Both the position numbers and the translations under genes were made by a program. Shown piece after piece: positions 15,148 through 23,677 of a stretch of 34,727 nucleotides of DNA. Under the pieces are notes generated by a model, which saw nothing but the letters and a program-made list of their open reading frames with translations, searched no databases and had not been told where the DNA came from. The DNA lies in the NCBI GenBank assembly GCA_024635555.1, contig JAGXIO010000167.1:1-34727 (forward strand), read 5' to 3'. Position 1 is the stretch's first letter. Each line of letters begins with the position of its first letter. Source of the stretch: Saccharicrinis sp. (GTDB taxonomy: Bacteria; Bacteroidota; Bacteroidia; Bacteroidales; Marinilabiliaceae).

Positions 15148-15753
15148 ATGATAATCAGGAAGAAATTTAAGTTTGAAGGAGCCCATATTGTCCGGGATTG
15201 TTCGAGCTTGCGCTGCAAAAAATCGTTGCACGGACATAGTTATGTGGTGGAAGTTTTTTTAACTTCCACCCGTCTTGATTTTGGCCATATGATATACGAT
15301 TTTGGCCTTACCAAAGGAACAATTAAAGATATCATCGATAGCTTTGACCACGCCTATGCCATGTGGGATAAGGAAACTGAGGAATTTAAAACGTTTATAA
15401 AAAGTAACAGCGACCGATATATCGAAATGCCCGTAAGTCCTTCGGCAGAGTGTTTTTCTCTTACCCTATTGTTTATTATTAACAAAGTTTTGCAGGCTAC
15501 CGAGTTTAAAAATGGCGAGGGTGAGGTTAGTGTTAAATCAGTAAGGGTGCACGAAACCGAAACAGGCTATGCCGAAGCATTCCTTGAGGATCTGGAGTGG
15601 TTTAAATTTGAATTGGCCGATGTTACTTTTAGTCAAGCCATAAAAGAGGAATGGAAAGATTCCCAAATGTATGATAAACTAATGTTGTACCATAAGGGTG
15701 AGTTAAACACTAAACCTTTTATTAATCCAGTGGTTGAAAGGAAGTTTGAGTAG
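15148..15753 (+). CDS. 6-pyruvoyl-tetrahydropterin synthase / QueD family protein
   Basis: A 201-residue T-fold enzyme predicted to act on dihydroneopterin triphosphate, the product of the upstream FolE-like enzyme. Zinc ligands His13, His28 and His30 (FEGAH and HGHSY), catalytic Cys23, the Asp67-His68 dyad (FDHAYAM), the substrate-binding PSAECFS and Glu136 (VHETETGYAE) align with QueD/PTPS. Cys23 lies five residues before the first His of HGH (C-x4-HGH); the usual QueD spacing is C-x3-HGH. The protein is longer than QueD (about 120-140): the C-terminal 50 residues (EEWKDSQMYDKLMLYHKGEL) are an extension of unknown role. Product could be 6-carboxytetrahydropterin or a pyruvoyl pterin. Confidence 0.82.
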   Translation: MIIRKKFKFEGAHIVRDCSSLRCKKSLHGHSYVVEVFLTSTRLDFGHMIYDFGLTKGTIKDIIDSFDHAYAMWDKETEEFKTFIKSNSDRYIEMPVSPSAECFSLTLLFIINKVLQATEFKNGEGEVSVKSVRVHETETGYAEAFLEDLEWFKFELADVTFSQAIKEEWKDSQMYDKLMLYHKGELNTKPFINPVVERKFE

Positions 15754-15766
15754 ACCCCCCTCTAAT

Positions 15767-15782
15767 CCCCCCGAATGGGGGG
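15767..15782 (+). terminator. C6/G6 hairpin after the QueD-like gene
   Basis: CCCCCC (15767-15772), loop GAAT, GGGGGG (15777-15782), starting 13 bp after the stop codon. A further C6 run lies at 15755-15760. The hairpin is stable in RNA but has no T-run on the plus strand. Similar CCCCCC-GAAT-GGGGGG strings recur between genes in Bacteroidota, to my recollection. It sits between convergent genes. Confidence 0.5.
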
Positions 15783-15820
15783 AAGATACAATATACGTAA
15801 ATAAAATATTTTTCAGTATT

Positions 15821-16129
15821 CTATAAAACCCACAGCACCATTGATTTGGAAAATAAGTAAATAGCAATAACAACCACCAGGGTAGTTACCCCACTTAATA
15901 ACAACTTTCTTTTTCTATGCGTAGAAATTTGATGACGGATGTTTATTTTTATCCTCTCCAAATCTTGTTTGTCAATATCTTTGTGCCGAATTTCGGTATG
16001 ATGGTGGCGTAGTAGTTCCTCTTCATACATGGCTTTTATTTTCCGCATTCTATCAACACGCTTCTGCTTAATAGATGCGTTATAACTGGATCGCTTAATC
16101 ATATCCAATACATGTCCGGCCGAACTCAT
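15821..16129 (-). CDS. Small membrane protein, unknown
   Basis: A 102-residue protein I do not recognise. The first 70 residues are basic and helical (LDMIKRSSYNASIKQKRVDR, MKAMYEEELLRHHHTEIRH-like segment, KINIRHQISTHRKRK), and the C-terminus is one membrane helix (LLLSGVTTLVVVIAIYLFSK). This suggests a cytosolic, positively charged domain anchored by a C-terminal helix. It begins 35 bp after the DUF4252 gene and is the last gene of the minus-strand padR-pspC operon, so it may serve the same envelope function. Start at 16129 gives MSSAGHVLDMIKRS. Confidence 0.65.
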   Translation of the reverse strand: MSSAGHVLDMIKRSSYNASIKQKRVDRMRKIKAMYEEELLRHHHTEIRHKDIDKQDLERIKINIRHQISTHRKRKLLLSGVTTLVVVIAIYLFSKSMVLWVL

Positions 16130-16164
16130 AGAACTAAATTTAAGTATATTTCAAATATAACCAA

Positions 16165-16665
16165 TCATTCTTCATACTCCTCCATTTTCTTCCTCATTTT
16201 TTTTACATCTTCAATTTTAAAATCGCCAAAAAAGGAAAGAAGGACTCCATTTTGCTCACCCTGAAAAATTACGTGGCACTCATATACTTTACGGCCGTTG
16301 CGATGCACCCATACTTCGGTGTCCTCGCCCGACTCGTTGTCCTCAACAAGACTGTAGCTGCCTTTTTTCATGTATTGACGCACCTGATCGATAAAGCTTT
16401 TTCCAGGAGATACTTTAGGCTTAAATATCACTAACTTCACTTCTTTCAAATCACCCGTTACCTTTCTCGCTTGCTCATCTTCATTACTGTCCAAATCAAA
16501 ATCCATAAATTGGAGCAGGTTTTTCGAAAGTGACAAATAGGTTACTTCGTCCATCCCCCGGAGATCGTCAAACATTTTTTCGGTTGTTTTTTGCTGCGAA
16601 AAAATAACAAGGCTGCTGTAGCCCATCAGTAATAATATCAGGGCAATACGTATTAAGTTTTTCAT
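16165..16665 (-). CDS. DUF4252 domain-containing secreted protein
   Basis: A 166-residue exported protein typical of Bacteroidota. The ATG at 16665 starts a clean signal peptide (KNLIRIALILLLMGYSSLVIFSQ). An upstream in-frame ATG at 16692 would put nine residues before it and is less likely. The mature part has SKNLLQFMDFDLDSNEDEQA, an EVKLVIFKPK strand, VRQYMKKGSYSLVEDNESGED and VHRNGRKVYECHVIFQGEQN, in the layout of DUF4252 (a strand that reads a regulatory or structural value, then a charged helix at the end). Function of the family is unknown. It follows the PspC gene in the same direction by 76 bp. Confidence 0.78.
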   Translation of the reverse strand: MKNLIRIALILLLMGYSSLVIFSQQKTTEKMFDDLRGMDEVTYLSLSKNLLQFMDFDLDSNEDEQARKVTGDLKEVKLVIFKPKVSPGKSFIDQVRQYMKKGSYSLVEDNESGEDTEVWVHRNGRKVYECHVIFQGEQNGVLLSFFGDFKIEDVKKMRKKMEEYEE

Positions 16666-16741
16666 CTCATTATAATTAATTTTAAAACGCAAGTTAACTA
16701 CTTAGCTTATCCACTGCTTCCATATCTTTATGGTAACTAAT

Positions 16742-18223
16742 TTAATTCAATCGGTTATTCACCACCCACTCTAGCTCATCGTCCACCTCCACTTTTACGC
16801 CTTCTGGCACACTGATGACAACCTGAAGTTTCTGATTTCTCATTTTACTATTTTCCTGTAGGGTAAAAATGGCATCTAAATTCAATACCGCATCGTCCTG
16901 CATCCAGAAAAACTCAATATCATTGCCATTTTTTTGTGCTTGGCTTACTGTACCTCCTTTGGCCGATTTTTTTATTTCGATAGAATAATCCTGACCTCGC
17001 ACCAATTCTATATGGGGTTTACCTTGAACATAGATCTTTTGGTTATTGGCGTAAATATCCAGTTGATTCATGTCGAACAAATGCTCTTTATAATCAAGGG
17101 AATGGGTGGTTATATTAGGCTTCAAGTAAATCACACTATCTGCGGGCAGCACCAATAATTCTTTCTTGTAGATTTCTTGTGTTACCGTAAAATCACGGGC
17201 TACCTTTGCCGATGTATAAAACACCAAGCCTAAGCCCACAAACCAAAGCACCAGAGAAGCGAATCCTAAATACCTAAACCGCGCGTTAAACCTAAAAACC
17301 AATTTAAAGCCCAAGTAAAATAAAACGATAACAGGTATGCAGCTTACCAGAAGTAGACCGATACTGCCATATAACATTTCATTTTCAGAAATAAACAGGC
17401 CAGGCAGCGAGGCTACATAGTTGCTCACTCCCGAAAAATCGAGGAAAGTAAAACCAAAAGTAAAGGTGAACAATAACGAAACCAAAACAGTGAGCATTGA
17501 TAACATTAAAACAACACCAATTATTAAACCAAACACCCGAACCATACCGCCCAGCAAATTTCCCATCGCATCGGAGCTATGCGAATAAGCCGCAGATGAC
17601 CTTTGGTATGTTTTTGACCGCTTAAAGGTATCGTGAACTTCACTATACTCATTTTTAATATTTTCTTGCCACCTCTCATAAGCTGCAGGTCCTTTCATTT
17701 GCAATTTCTGCGATATGGTAATGGCTTTGGGCATTACAATCCATAATACAAAATAGGCAAGCAATGATGAGCCATAAAAGAAAAAAGTCAATAAGAATAG
17801 AATACGGAACACCATCGGATCTATATTAAAATATGCACCAAGTCCTCCGCATACACCCCCCAATACGCGACCGTCAGGATCTCGGTATAAACGCTTTCCA
17901 TACAAGGGCGGATTAGATTCCGCGAACGATTCGTGCCGAGGCCTCTCCTCCGTTTCGTCCTCATCGGCAATATCCTGCGGTTGGCCAATGGTGCCAATCA
18001 CCTCTTCCACTTCGATAAGTGTGATAACTTCTTCCGATGATTTCTTTTTACCATGGAATAACTCTGCAATACGCGCTTCAATATCCGATACTATTTCTTT
18101 GGCCTCCTCTTTGTCCGAAAAACTTCTCTCAATTTTTTGAAGGTATTGATGCAGCTTATCATACGCATCGTCATCAATGTGAAAAGCAAAACCGCTTAGA
18201 TTGATAAATAGTGTTTTTTTCAT
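16742..18223 (-). CDS. PspC domain-containing membrane protein with C-terminal beta-rich domain
   Basis: A 493-residue protein. The ATG at 18223 (MKKTLFINLSGFAFHID) is preferred over the one at 18241. Residues 1-90 hold the domain shared with the next gene (DDDAYDKLHQYLQKIERSF, EIVSDIEARIAELF, EEVIGTIGQPQDI). A PspC domain follows (GGVCGGLGAYFNIDPMVFRI, then a membrane helix), then three to four further membrane helices between about 225 and 350. The last 140 residues are outside the membrane, beta-rich, and repeat hydrophobic strands (LDIYANNQKIYVQG), as in LiaF/toastrack-type sensors. A stress-sensor role in the envelope is inference. Confidence 0.82.
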   Translation of the reverse strand: MKKTLFINLSGFAFHIDDDAYDKLHQYLQKIERSFSDKEEAKEIVSDIEARIAELFHGKKKSSEEVITLIEVEEVIGTIGQPQDIADEDETEERPRHESFAESNPPLYGKRLYRDPDGRVLGGVCGGLGAYFNIDPMVFRILFLLTFFFYGSSLLAYFVLWIVMPKAITISQKLQMKGPAAYERWQENIKNEYSEVHDTFKRSKTYQRSSAAYSHSSDAMGNLLGGMVRVFGLIIGVVLMLSMLTVLVSLLFTFTFGFTFLDFSGVSNYVASLPGLFISENEMLYGSIGLLLVSCIPVIVLFYLGFKLVFRFNARFRYLGFASLVLWFVGLGLVFYTSAKVARDFTVTQEIYKKELLVLPADSVIYLKPNITTHSLDYKEHLFDMNQLDIYANNQKIYVQGKPHIELVRGQDYSIEIKKSAKGGTVSQAQKNGNDIEFFWMQDDAVLNLDAIFTLQENSKMRNQKLQVVISVPEGVKVEVDDELEWVVNNRLN

Positions 18224-18329
18224 CTGTTCAAAATTTAGCAAAACGCTGATAACCAGTGCAACTTTAAATCATGCCCCTTTACGACTTAATTATTTGCTAC
18301 GGCCATGTCGGTTTCATATGAGTAATTTA

Positions 18330-19310
18330 TTATAAAAATAGGAATGAACTGCCCAGCAATAAACCAAGTATTTTAATCCCGAACATGGCCAAAAATATAA
18401 AGGCAATAACATATAGGATGATTTTAAACGCCGATCGAAATATAAGCCCTATCAGTAGAAGTGCCAATACTGTAAAGCCCAAACCAGGGAAATGGAAAAA
18501 AGGCAGGTTTCCTAAATGAACGCTCATATTATTCATAAAAACAGGCTGAACAAACCCAGAATGAATGCCATGCACATTAAATAAGTTACTCAGTAACAAT
18601 GCACCACCCACAATAGCAACGATGGTGAGCATCGTTTTATCACGTTTATTAAATCTCTTCCACCAACTCTCCCCTTTTTTGTATACATCCGATTGACGCA
18701 CCTTTCCAAACCTTCTTTTTACGTCTTCGTATTCATTCCGGATGGATTTTTCGATGTTGTCGATAGTTACGTTTTCGCCTCGCATCTGCAACTTCTGGGC
18801 GGTGGTTATGGCTACCGGAACAATAATCCACAATACAATATATATAGGTATGATAATTCCCAGACCGAAGATAATAAGCAAAGCAAAAATTACACGTACC
18901 CAAACCGGATCCATATTTAAATAAGCGCCAATGCCGCCACAAACACCACCAAGTACCCGGCTTTCTGCATCGCGAAACAATCGTCGACTAGTGTGTTGGT
19001 TAAATGCCCCATATTCCGATTTTTGTTTGTCATTGTTTTTATTTTCTTCGGGTTCAAAATCTTCGGGCTGACCCATCATACCTATCACCTCCTCTACCAT
19101 CCTCAGGTTTACAACCCCAAATTTACCTACCATCCTTTCGTCCAGCAATTCGGCAATTCTATTTTCTATATCGTTGATAATCTCCTGACCTCCTTCTTGA
19201 TTTTTAAAGTAGCTTTCCAATCGGTCCAGGTACCTTCTTAAATGGGCAAAAGCGTCCTCATCTATGTTAAAAACTCTGCCACTCAAATTAATATTTACTA
19301 TTTTCTTCAT
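18330..19310 (-). CDS. PspC domain-containing membrane protein
   Basis: A 326-residue paralogue of the N-terminal half of the neighbouring PspC protein. It has the same N-terminal domain (KKIVNINLSGRVFNIDED, EIINDIENRIAELLDERM, EEVIGMMGQPEDF), then PspC (RVLGGVCGGIGAYLNMDPVW and a hydrophobic helix), a cytosolic linker (IEKSIRNEYEDVKRRFGK) and three hydrophobic helices at the C-terminus with no external domain. It begins 4 bp after the padR stop, so translation is probably coupled to the regulator. PspC in E. coli is a membrane sensor of the phage-shock response; whether this one signals through PadR is unknown. Confidence 0.87.
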   Translation of the reverse strand: MKKIVNINLSGRVFNIDEDAFAHLRRYLDRLESYFKNQEGGQEIINDIENRIAELLDERMVGKFGVVNLRMVEEVIGMMGQPEDFEPEENKNNDKQKSEYGAFNQHTSRRLFRDAESRVLGGVCGGIGAYLNMDPVWVRVIFALLIIFGLGIIIPIYIVLWIIVPVAITTAQKLQMRGENVTIDNIEKSIRNEYEDVKRRFGKVRQSDVYKKGESWWKRFNKRDKTMLTIVAIVGGALLLSNLFNVHGIHSGFVQPVFMNNMSVHLGNLPFFHFPGLGFTVLALLLIGLIFRSAFKIILYVIAFIFLAMFGIKILGLLLGSSFLFL

Positions 19311-19314
19311 GATA

Positions 19315-19653
19315 TTACTGTTTTTGAGAGTTGTTTTTAATCACCGAAACGGCATTTACCAAGTCGGCCCACGATGCGTCCAGTTCGACTAAAAAGGCAG
19401 TACCTTTTTGAGTTAGTTCGTAATATTTGCGGGGTGGCCCTTGGGTTGATTCTTCCCAACGATAGGACAATAATCCAGCATTTTTCAAACGGGTGAGCAG
19501 TGGATATAGAGTACCCTCCACCACTATCATCTTAGCATCTTTAAGTGCGCCAATGATGTCGGAGGTATATTTTGCGCTGGGTGTAAGGATGGCGAGTATA
19601 CAATATTCCAAAACCCCCTTTCTCATCTGTGCCTTAGTGTTTTCAATTTTCAT
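19315..19653 (-). CDS. PadR family transcriptional regulator
   Basis: A 112-residue winged-helix regulator. The domain begins RKGVLEYCILAIL, has the DIIGALKDAKMIVVEGTLYP turn (the PadR recognition-helix signature V-E-G-T-L-Y-P-L-L-x-R-L), and the wing WEESTQGPPRKYYELTQKG, with the Tyr-Tyr and L-T-x-x-G positions conserved in the family. The C-terminal helix (LDASWADLVNAVSVIKNN) serves dimerisation. It is the first gene of the operon with two PspC genes, which fits PadR-like control of an envelope function. The promoter just upstream carries a 9-bp inverted repeat and so is probably autoregulated. Confidence 0.92.
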   Translation of the reverse strand: MKIENTKAQMRKGVLEYCILAILTPSAKYTSDIIGALKDAKMIVVEGTLYPLLTRLKNAGLLSYRWEESTQGPPRKYYELTQKGTAFLVELDASWADLVNAVSVIKNNSQKQ

Positions 19654-20037
19654 ATCCTACTTTTTATGATGTACATTTACGGTGTTCTAAATTACAATAC
19701 CTGTCTTAACCTTGAATATGGTATTGCAAATATATGGTTTTTACTTGGTACTATGCAATACCCAATACTATATTTTTTAAAATCTTTTTGCTTAACAAAG
19801 AAAATACCTTGATTTACTGTAGATTAAGACAAATAGAAATTAAGAAAAAAAAGAAAAGATTATATAAATGGAGATAAAATATTTAATCCCAATCAAAGGC
19901 TGATATTTGCACGCAGTTACTTTATGCCGCCCGCGTAGCTGCGCAATAACATTGGGATGGCCTTAAGTGTAAAATTGCATGGTTTTCAACTCTGTTTTCA
20001 ACTCTTACAAGCCCAATTTCGCAAAAGGCTTAGGTTT
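19654..20037. other. 384-bp intergenic region with the padR promoter
   Basis: The right part (19780-20037) is AT-rich with no gene I can support. The left part holds the padR-pspC promoter and operator at 19694-19762. The two flanking genes both point leftwards, so this region also has to contain the end of the SDR transcript, for which I see no strong hairpin. Confidence 0.6.
19694..19762 (-). promoter_or_regulatory. padR-pspC promoter with overlapping inverted-repeat operator
   Basis: Read on the minus strand: TTG (19758-19756), 21-bp spacer, TATATTTG (19734-19727), a good Bacteroidota promoter with a start near 19723 and a 70-nt leader. The plus strand shows GGTATTGCA (19720-19728) and TGCAATACC (19754-19762), a perfect 9-bp inverted repeat whose arms cover the -7 box edge and the -33 element. 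A third half-site, ACAATACC, lies at 19694-19701. The operator would therefore block RNA polymerase. PadR is the natural candidate to bind it; this is inferred. Confidence 0.65.
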
Positions 20038-21447
20038 TTATCCATCGGCAATCTTTTTAATCATATTACCAAAAATAAAATGATGAAAAGGCAATACGAG
20101 GAGCCAGTAGAACCTTCCCCATAATCCACGCGGACGAAATGTAGCAGTTTGTTGTAGCGTATCGCCATCTACTTTAAACTCCAACCAGGCTTCGCCAGGC
20201 AATTTCATCTCGGCATAAAGGAGGAGTCGGCCTTTTGATCTATCGGCCAGCACTACCCTCCAAAAATCTAGGGCATCACCCGCTGCTATTTCATCATCAT
20301 GGGTTCTACCACGACGCAATCCAACGCCACCGGCCATTTTATCCATATGCCCCCTTAACCTCCACAGCCAATTACCATAATACCAACCCACATTACCACC
20401 CAGTTTCCAAATACGTGCTATACATTGCTCACGATTGTCACATTTTGTGCTGCGGCTATCCACATAGCAGCCCAGCACAGGTACTTCGATATATTCTTGT
20501 AGGCTGGAATGAAAATGACTGCTGATAACAGAATCCTTCCATGAAGAAACCACTTCGTTTTGCTGAATTCGCATAAATGCCATCTCCACAGCCTTTTTAT
20601 ATGGCACAAGCTCTATACTCAAACGTTGCGCCAAATCGTTGGACTTGGCCACTACCTCCACCTTCATGCTATTAACCAGGTTAACAGCCAAATAATAGGA
20701 AGTTGAGGTAACAAAATACAACCAATACGAAGACAGACGGGGTGTCATCACCGGCAAGGAATAAATATGACGTTTTAACTTTCGCACCTCTGCCAATATC
20801 AGCATCATATCTTTGTAGGTTAGCACATCAGGGCCGCCAATATCGTAGGAGTGATCGTAGGTTGATGAATTGAAAATAGTGCGAGTCAAAAACTGTATCA
20901 CATTGCGTATGGCAATGGGTTGCGATTTTGTTAAAATCCATTGAGGCGTTATCATCACAGGCAACTTTTCAACCAAATCTCTCACTATCTCAAAGGAAGC
21001 ACTCCCCGAGCCGATAATAATGCCCGCTCTGAGTGTTGTTAAGTGGTAATCTCCTGACTCTAAAATATCCTCCACTGCTTTTCGCGATTTCAAATGCTTC
21101 GACAGTGTATGATGATTTACAATACCACTTAAATACACCACATGGCTTAAGTTTGTATTTTTTACGGCTTGGTTAAAATTTTGTGCACACACTGCTTCCT
21201 TTGTGTCAAAATCGCCTGTATCGCTCATGGAATGCACCAAGTAATAAGCCCCGTCAATATCGACGGGAATATTTTTTAAAGTATCCGTGTTAAGCAAGTC
21301 CAGTTCTATTACCGAAACATTGGGATAATTAACGCTAAACCTATTTTTATCGCGCACCGCACATACCACCTGATGTCCATCTTCAATTAATTGTGGAACC
21401 AATCGTTTACCGATGTATCCGGTTGCTCCTGTCAGTAATATTTTCAT
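20038..21447 (-). CDS. SDR-type NAD(P)-binding protein with C-terminal DUF2867 domain
   Basis: A 469-residue fusion. Residues 1-250 are an atypical/extended SDR domain with the nucleotide-binding motif [15 protein letters not shown] at the N-terminus, VIELDLLN, the AYYLVHSM strand, YLSGIVNHH and a downstream [14 protein letters not shown] segment. The rest is the DUF2867 domain ([40 protein letters not shown]). The canonical catalytic Tyr-x3-Lys is not obvious, so it may bind NAD(P) without classical dehydrogenase activity. The same fusion is common in bacteria and is sometimes annotated as an NmrA-like or 'cell division inhibitor' SDR. The substrate is unknown. It stands alone, followed by the padR region. 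Confidence 0.85.
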   Translation of the reverse strand: MKILLTGATGYIGKRLVPQLIEDGHQVVCAVRDKNRFSVNYPNVSVIELDLLNTDTLKNIPVDIDGAYYLVHSMSDTGDFDTKEAVCAQNFNQAVKNTNLSHVVYLSGIVNHHTLSKHLKSRKAVEDILESGDYHLTTLRAGIIIGSGSASFEIVRDLVEKLPVMITPQWILTKSQPIAIRNVIQFLTRTIFNSSTYDHSYDIGGPDVLTYKDMMLILAEVRKLKRHIYSLPVMTPRLSSYWLYFVTSTSYYLAVNLVNSMKVEVVAKSNDLAQRLSIELVPYKKAVEMAFMRIQQNEVVSSWKDSVISSHFHSSLQEYIEVPVLGCYVDSRSTKCDNREQCIARIWKLGGNVGWYYGNWLWRLRGHMDKMAGGVGLRRGRTHDDEIAAGDALDFWRVVLADRSKGRLLLYAEMKLPGEAWLEFKVDGDTLQQTATFRPRGLWGRFYWLLVLPFHHFIFGNMIKKIADG

Positions 21448-21656
21448 CTAAAAATAATTTAATTCAACTTTTATAGTAAAATCCTGTGCCCCACATATAT
21501 CACAAAAATACTTCTTTATTAGATAGGTTTATGATTCAGTAAAATGTAAAAACAAAACCTCATTAAAGTCTCTAAAATGTCAATTTAAACAACAAAAATA
21601 CAGTGTTTGTCACAAAAAAAACACATTTTGGTCATAATTATGCAAAGCACAACTTC

Positions 21657-21684
21657 TTGTTGTAAAATAAATAATATACTTTCG
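21657..21684 (+). promoter_or_regulatory. Candidate promoter for the lipoprotein-barrel pair
   Basis: TTG at 21657-21659 and TACTTTCG at 21677-21684 (close to TAnnTTTG), spaced by 17 bp. The predicted start is about 35 nt before the lipoprotein ATG. The match is imperfect at two positions. Confidence 0.35.
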
Positions 21685-21720
21685 CACTTAATTAAATCTA
21701 ACAAATAATTATTTATTAAG

Positions 21721-22575
21721 ATGAAGAAAATTTTTTATTTAACTATCCTAACCGTATTAGGTTTAGGATTATCAGTAACTTCTTGTACTGAAGATCAACT
21801 GACCAGCTCTGCAATTATGGTAGATACTACACAAGTTGCAACTTTAAGCGGTGTTGTTTATGCCGAATTAAACCTACAGACAGCAGGTAAAGAAATTGCT
21901 CCTGCAGGAACAAACTTACTTGTAACCATCCCCCTTTCGGACTTATCCTCCAATGCTAATCAAGGTAACTGGGAAAAGATGATTACAGTGGGTCAAAATG
22001 GAGCCTATTCAGTAGAGGTACCATCAAATAACAAAGGTGTAACTGTTACTGTTACGCCAACCGATTTTACAGCAGATCTTACTCTTGAAAACAACGCACA
22101 ATTCCCTGTTCAAAAAACTGTTTATACAATTGCACAGACAACTGCAAAAGTAAAAGCAGGATTAACAACTTATCTTGACATTACTTATGGTATTAAATCA
22201 CAAGAAGAATTGAAATATACTGCTATGTTATATGGTGAAATCACAGGTGAATTGGATACAGACAATGGAGTTCAAGAAGCGTTGCCTACAGGTACCATCG
22301 TTACTTTTATTGGTAAAGTAAATAACGTTATCGTTTGGTCGAAAGATGTTGTTGCCAATGGTAAAGTGTACAATCTTCAGGTTCCTGCAAATACTGCAAT
22401 TACAGCACATTGGAATTTTAAAGCTGACAAAAACGTTCAATCTCCTGCTGATCCAAGCAAATACATTAAAGTAAAATATTCTTATATCGGTAATTCTTCC
22501 ATAGGAACATACAACCCTAAAACCGATAATATTAGGGATTTTAATGTTGGCGGAGGAAATCCTTTTATTTACTAA
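21721..22575 (+). CDS. Exported lipoprotein, unknown
   Basis: A 284-residue protein with a lipoprotein signal (KKIFYLTILTVLGLGLSVTSC, lipobox VTSC, acylated Cys22). The mature part is beta-rich and shows two similar halves: VATLSGVVYAELNLQTAGKE with PAGTNLLVTIPLSD near the start, and YTAMLYGEITGELDTDNGVQ with LPTGTIVTFIGKVN in the second half. Each is followed by a Y-[SN]-[VL]-[EQ]-VP strand (AYSVEVPSNNKG, VYNLQVPANTAI). This looks like two carboxypeptidase-regulatory- or Ig-like units. It has no obvious catalytic residues. The barrel gene starts 33 bp after its stop, so the two probably form a surface complex. Confidence 0.75.
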   Translation: MKKIFYLTILTVLGLGLSVTSCTEDQLTSSAIMVDTTQVATLSGVVYAELNLQTAGKEIAPAGTNLLVTIPLSDLSSNANQGNWEKMITVGQNGAYSVEVPSNNKGVTVTVTPTDFTADLTLENNAQFPVQKTVYTIAQTTAKVKAGLTTYLDITYGIKSQEELKYTAMLYGEITGELDTDNGVQEALPTGTIVTFIGKVNNVIVWSKDVVANGKVYNLQVPANTAITAHWNFKADKNVQSPADPSKYIKVKYSYIGNSSIGTYNPKTDNIRDFNVGGGNPFIY

Positions 22576-22608
22576 TCAATTTAGTTGAACAAAATCATTT
22601 TAAAAGAG

Positions 22609-23457
22609 ATGAAATATATAAAATCAACGATATTTCTTTTGCTTTTTATTCCTGCAATGGGTTTTGCCCAAGATGAAGCGGTAGTATTAAAAGCAAAGGA
22701 TTACAGCAATTATCTGCCACAAGTGGGCGATATTTCAATAGGTGCTGATGCACTTCCCTACTTGGAGTTCTTAGGTAATATGTTTAACAATACCGAAGAC
22801 AACACGCTTGATTTAGGAGAAAACACTTTATATTTTAAGTATTTTTTAACCGACAATACTGCTGTTAGAGCTATTATTAGTATTAACAATAATTCTACAA
22901 ACGAAAGAGCGTATGTTGCCGATGATAAATTAAGGTTAAATCCACTTAATCCGAATGCATTGGCAGAAGATTTAATGGAAGATAGGAACCGTGATATGTC
23001 GATAAAAGTAGGTTATCAAATTTACAAAACACGCAAGCGTTTGGCTGGTTATTATGGTGCACAAATTGGCTACGGTTATGGTAAATCGTCTAATGAGTTC
23101 ACTTATGCAAATCCATATACTGCAATGAACCAAACACCGTCTTCATATAACTTCGATGACAATGCTTTTGGTTCAAGTCGTATTTTGGAGAGTACTTCAG
23201 GTACAACTAGCACTATTTCAGCTGGTGTATTTATTGGTGTAGAGTACTTCTTTATGCCTAAAATAAGCATCGGTGGTGAATATGCATTAGATTTTCAGCA
23301 CTCTTGGTCAGGTCAGTCCAATGGCACTTCGGAGTCATGGAATGGCAGTAGCGTGGTAAAAACTGATACCCCTGTTACACCACAACAATCAAGCTCATCT
23401 TTTGCCACAAGCAGACCTGCAACTTATGGTGGTCTGTTTTTAAGTTTCTATTTTTAA
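22609..23457 (+). CDS. Outer-membrane beta-barrel protein, unknown
   Basis: A 282-residue protein. The ATG at 22609 starts a signal peptide (KYIKSTIFLLLFIPAMGFAQ); a TTG at 22585 in frame would add eight residues that do not fit. The mature protein alternates strands and turns (TLYFKYFLTDNTAVRAIISI, MSIKVGYQIYKTRKRLAGYYG, AQIGYGYGKSSN, SAGVFIGVEYFFMPKISIGG) and ends with GGLFLSFYF, an outer-membrane insertion signal ending in Phe. A long Ser/Thr/Gly loop (residues about 200-270) probably faces outside. A 13-bp terminator hairpin follows at 23507-23536. Confidence 0.82.
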   Translation: MKYIKSTIFLLLFIPAMGFAQDEAVVLKAKDYSNYLPQVGDISIGADALPYLEFLGNMFNNTEDNTLDLGENTLYFKYFLTDNTAVRAIISINNNSTNERAYVADDKLRLNPLNPNALAEDLMEDRNRDMSIKVGYQIYKTRKRLAGYYGAQIGYGYGKSSNEFTYANPYTAMNQTPSSYNFDDNAFGSSRILESTSGTTSTISAGVFIGVEYFFMPKISIGGEYALDFQHSWSGQSNGTSESWNGSSVVKTDTPVTPQQSSSSFATSRPATYGGLFLSFYF

Positions 23458-23506
23458 GCTGTAAATATTGGGTATAAACCCATTATTTTAATGTTATTTT
23501 TCATAC

Positions 23507-23536
23507 ATAAAGAGCTACCACAGGGTAGCTCTTTAT
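23507..23536 (+). terminator. Terminator after the lipoprotein-barrel pair
   Basis: ATAAAGAGCTACC (23507-23519) pairs with GGTAGCTCTTTAT (23524-23536) over 13 bp around a 4-nt loop, followed by CTTTTTAT. A T-rich tail and a GC-containing core fit an intrinsic terminator. Confidence 0.85.
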
Positions 23537-23677
23537 CTTTTTATACCTTACCTAATTACTAATCCATGGCTATCTCCCACGATAATGTATTGTATAAGAT
23601 ATATTTTCAACTACTTATCATGGAATTTTCGCTAAGATAAACATATCTTTACACTAGTTAAACCAAAAAAAACACTC

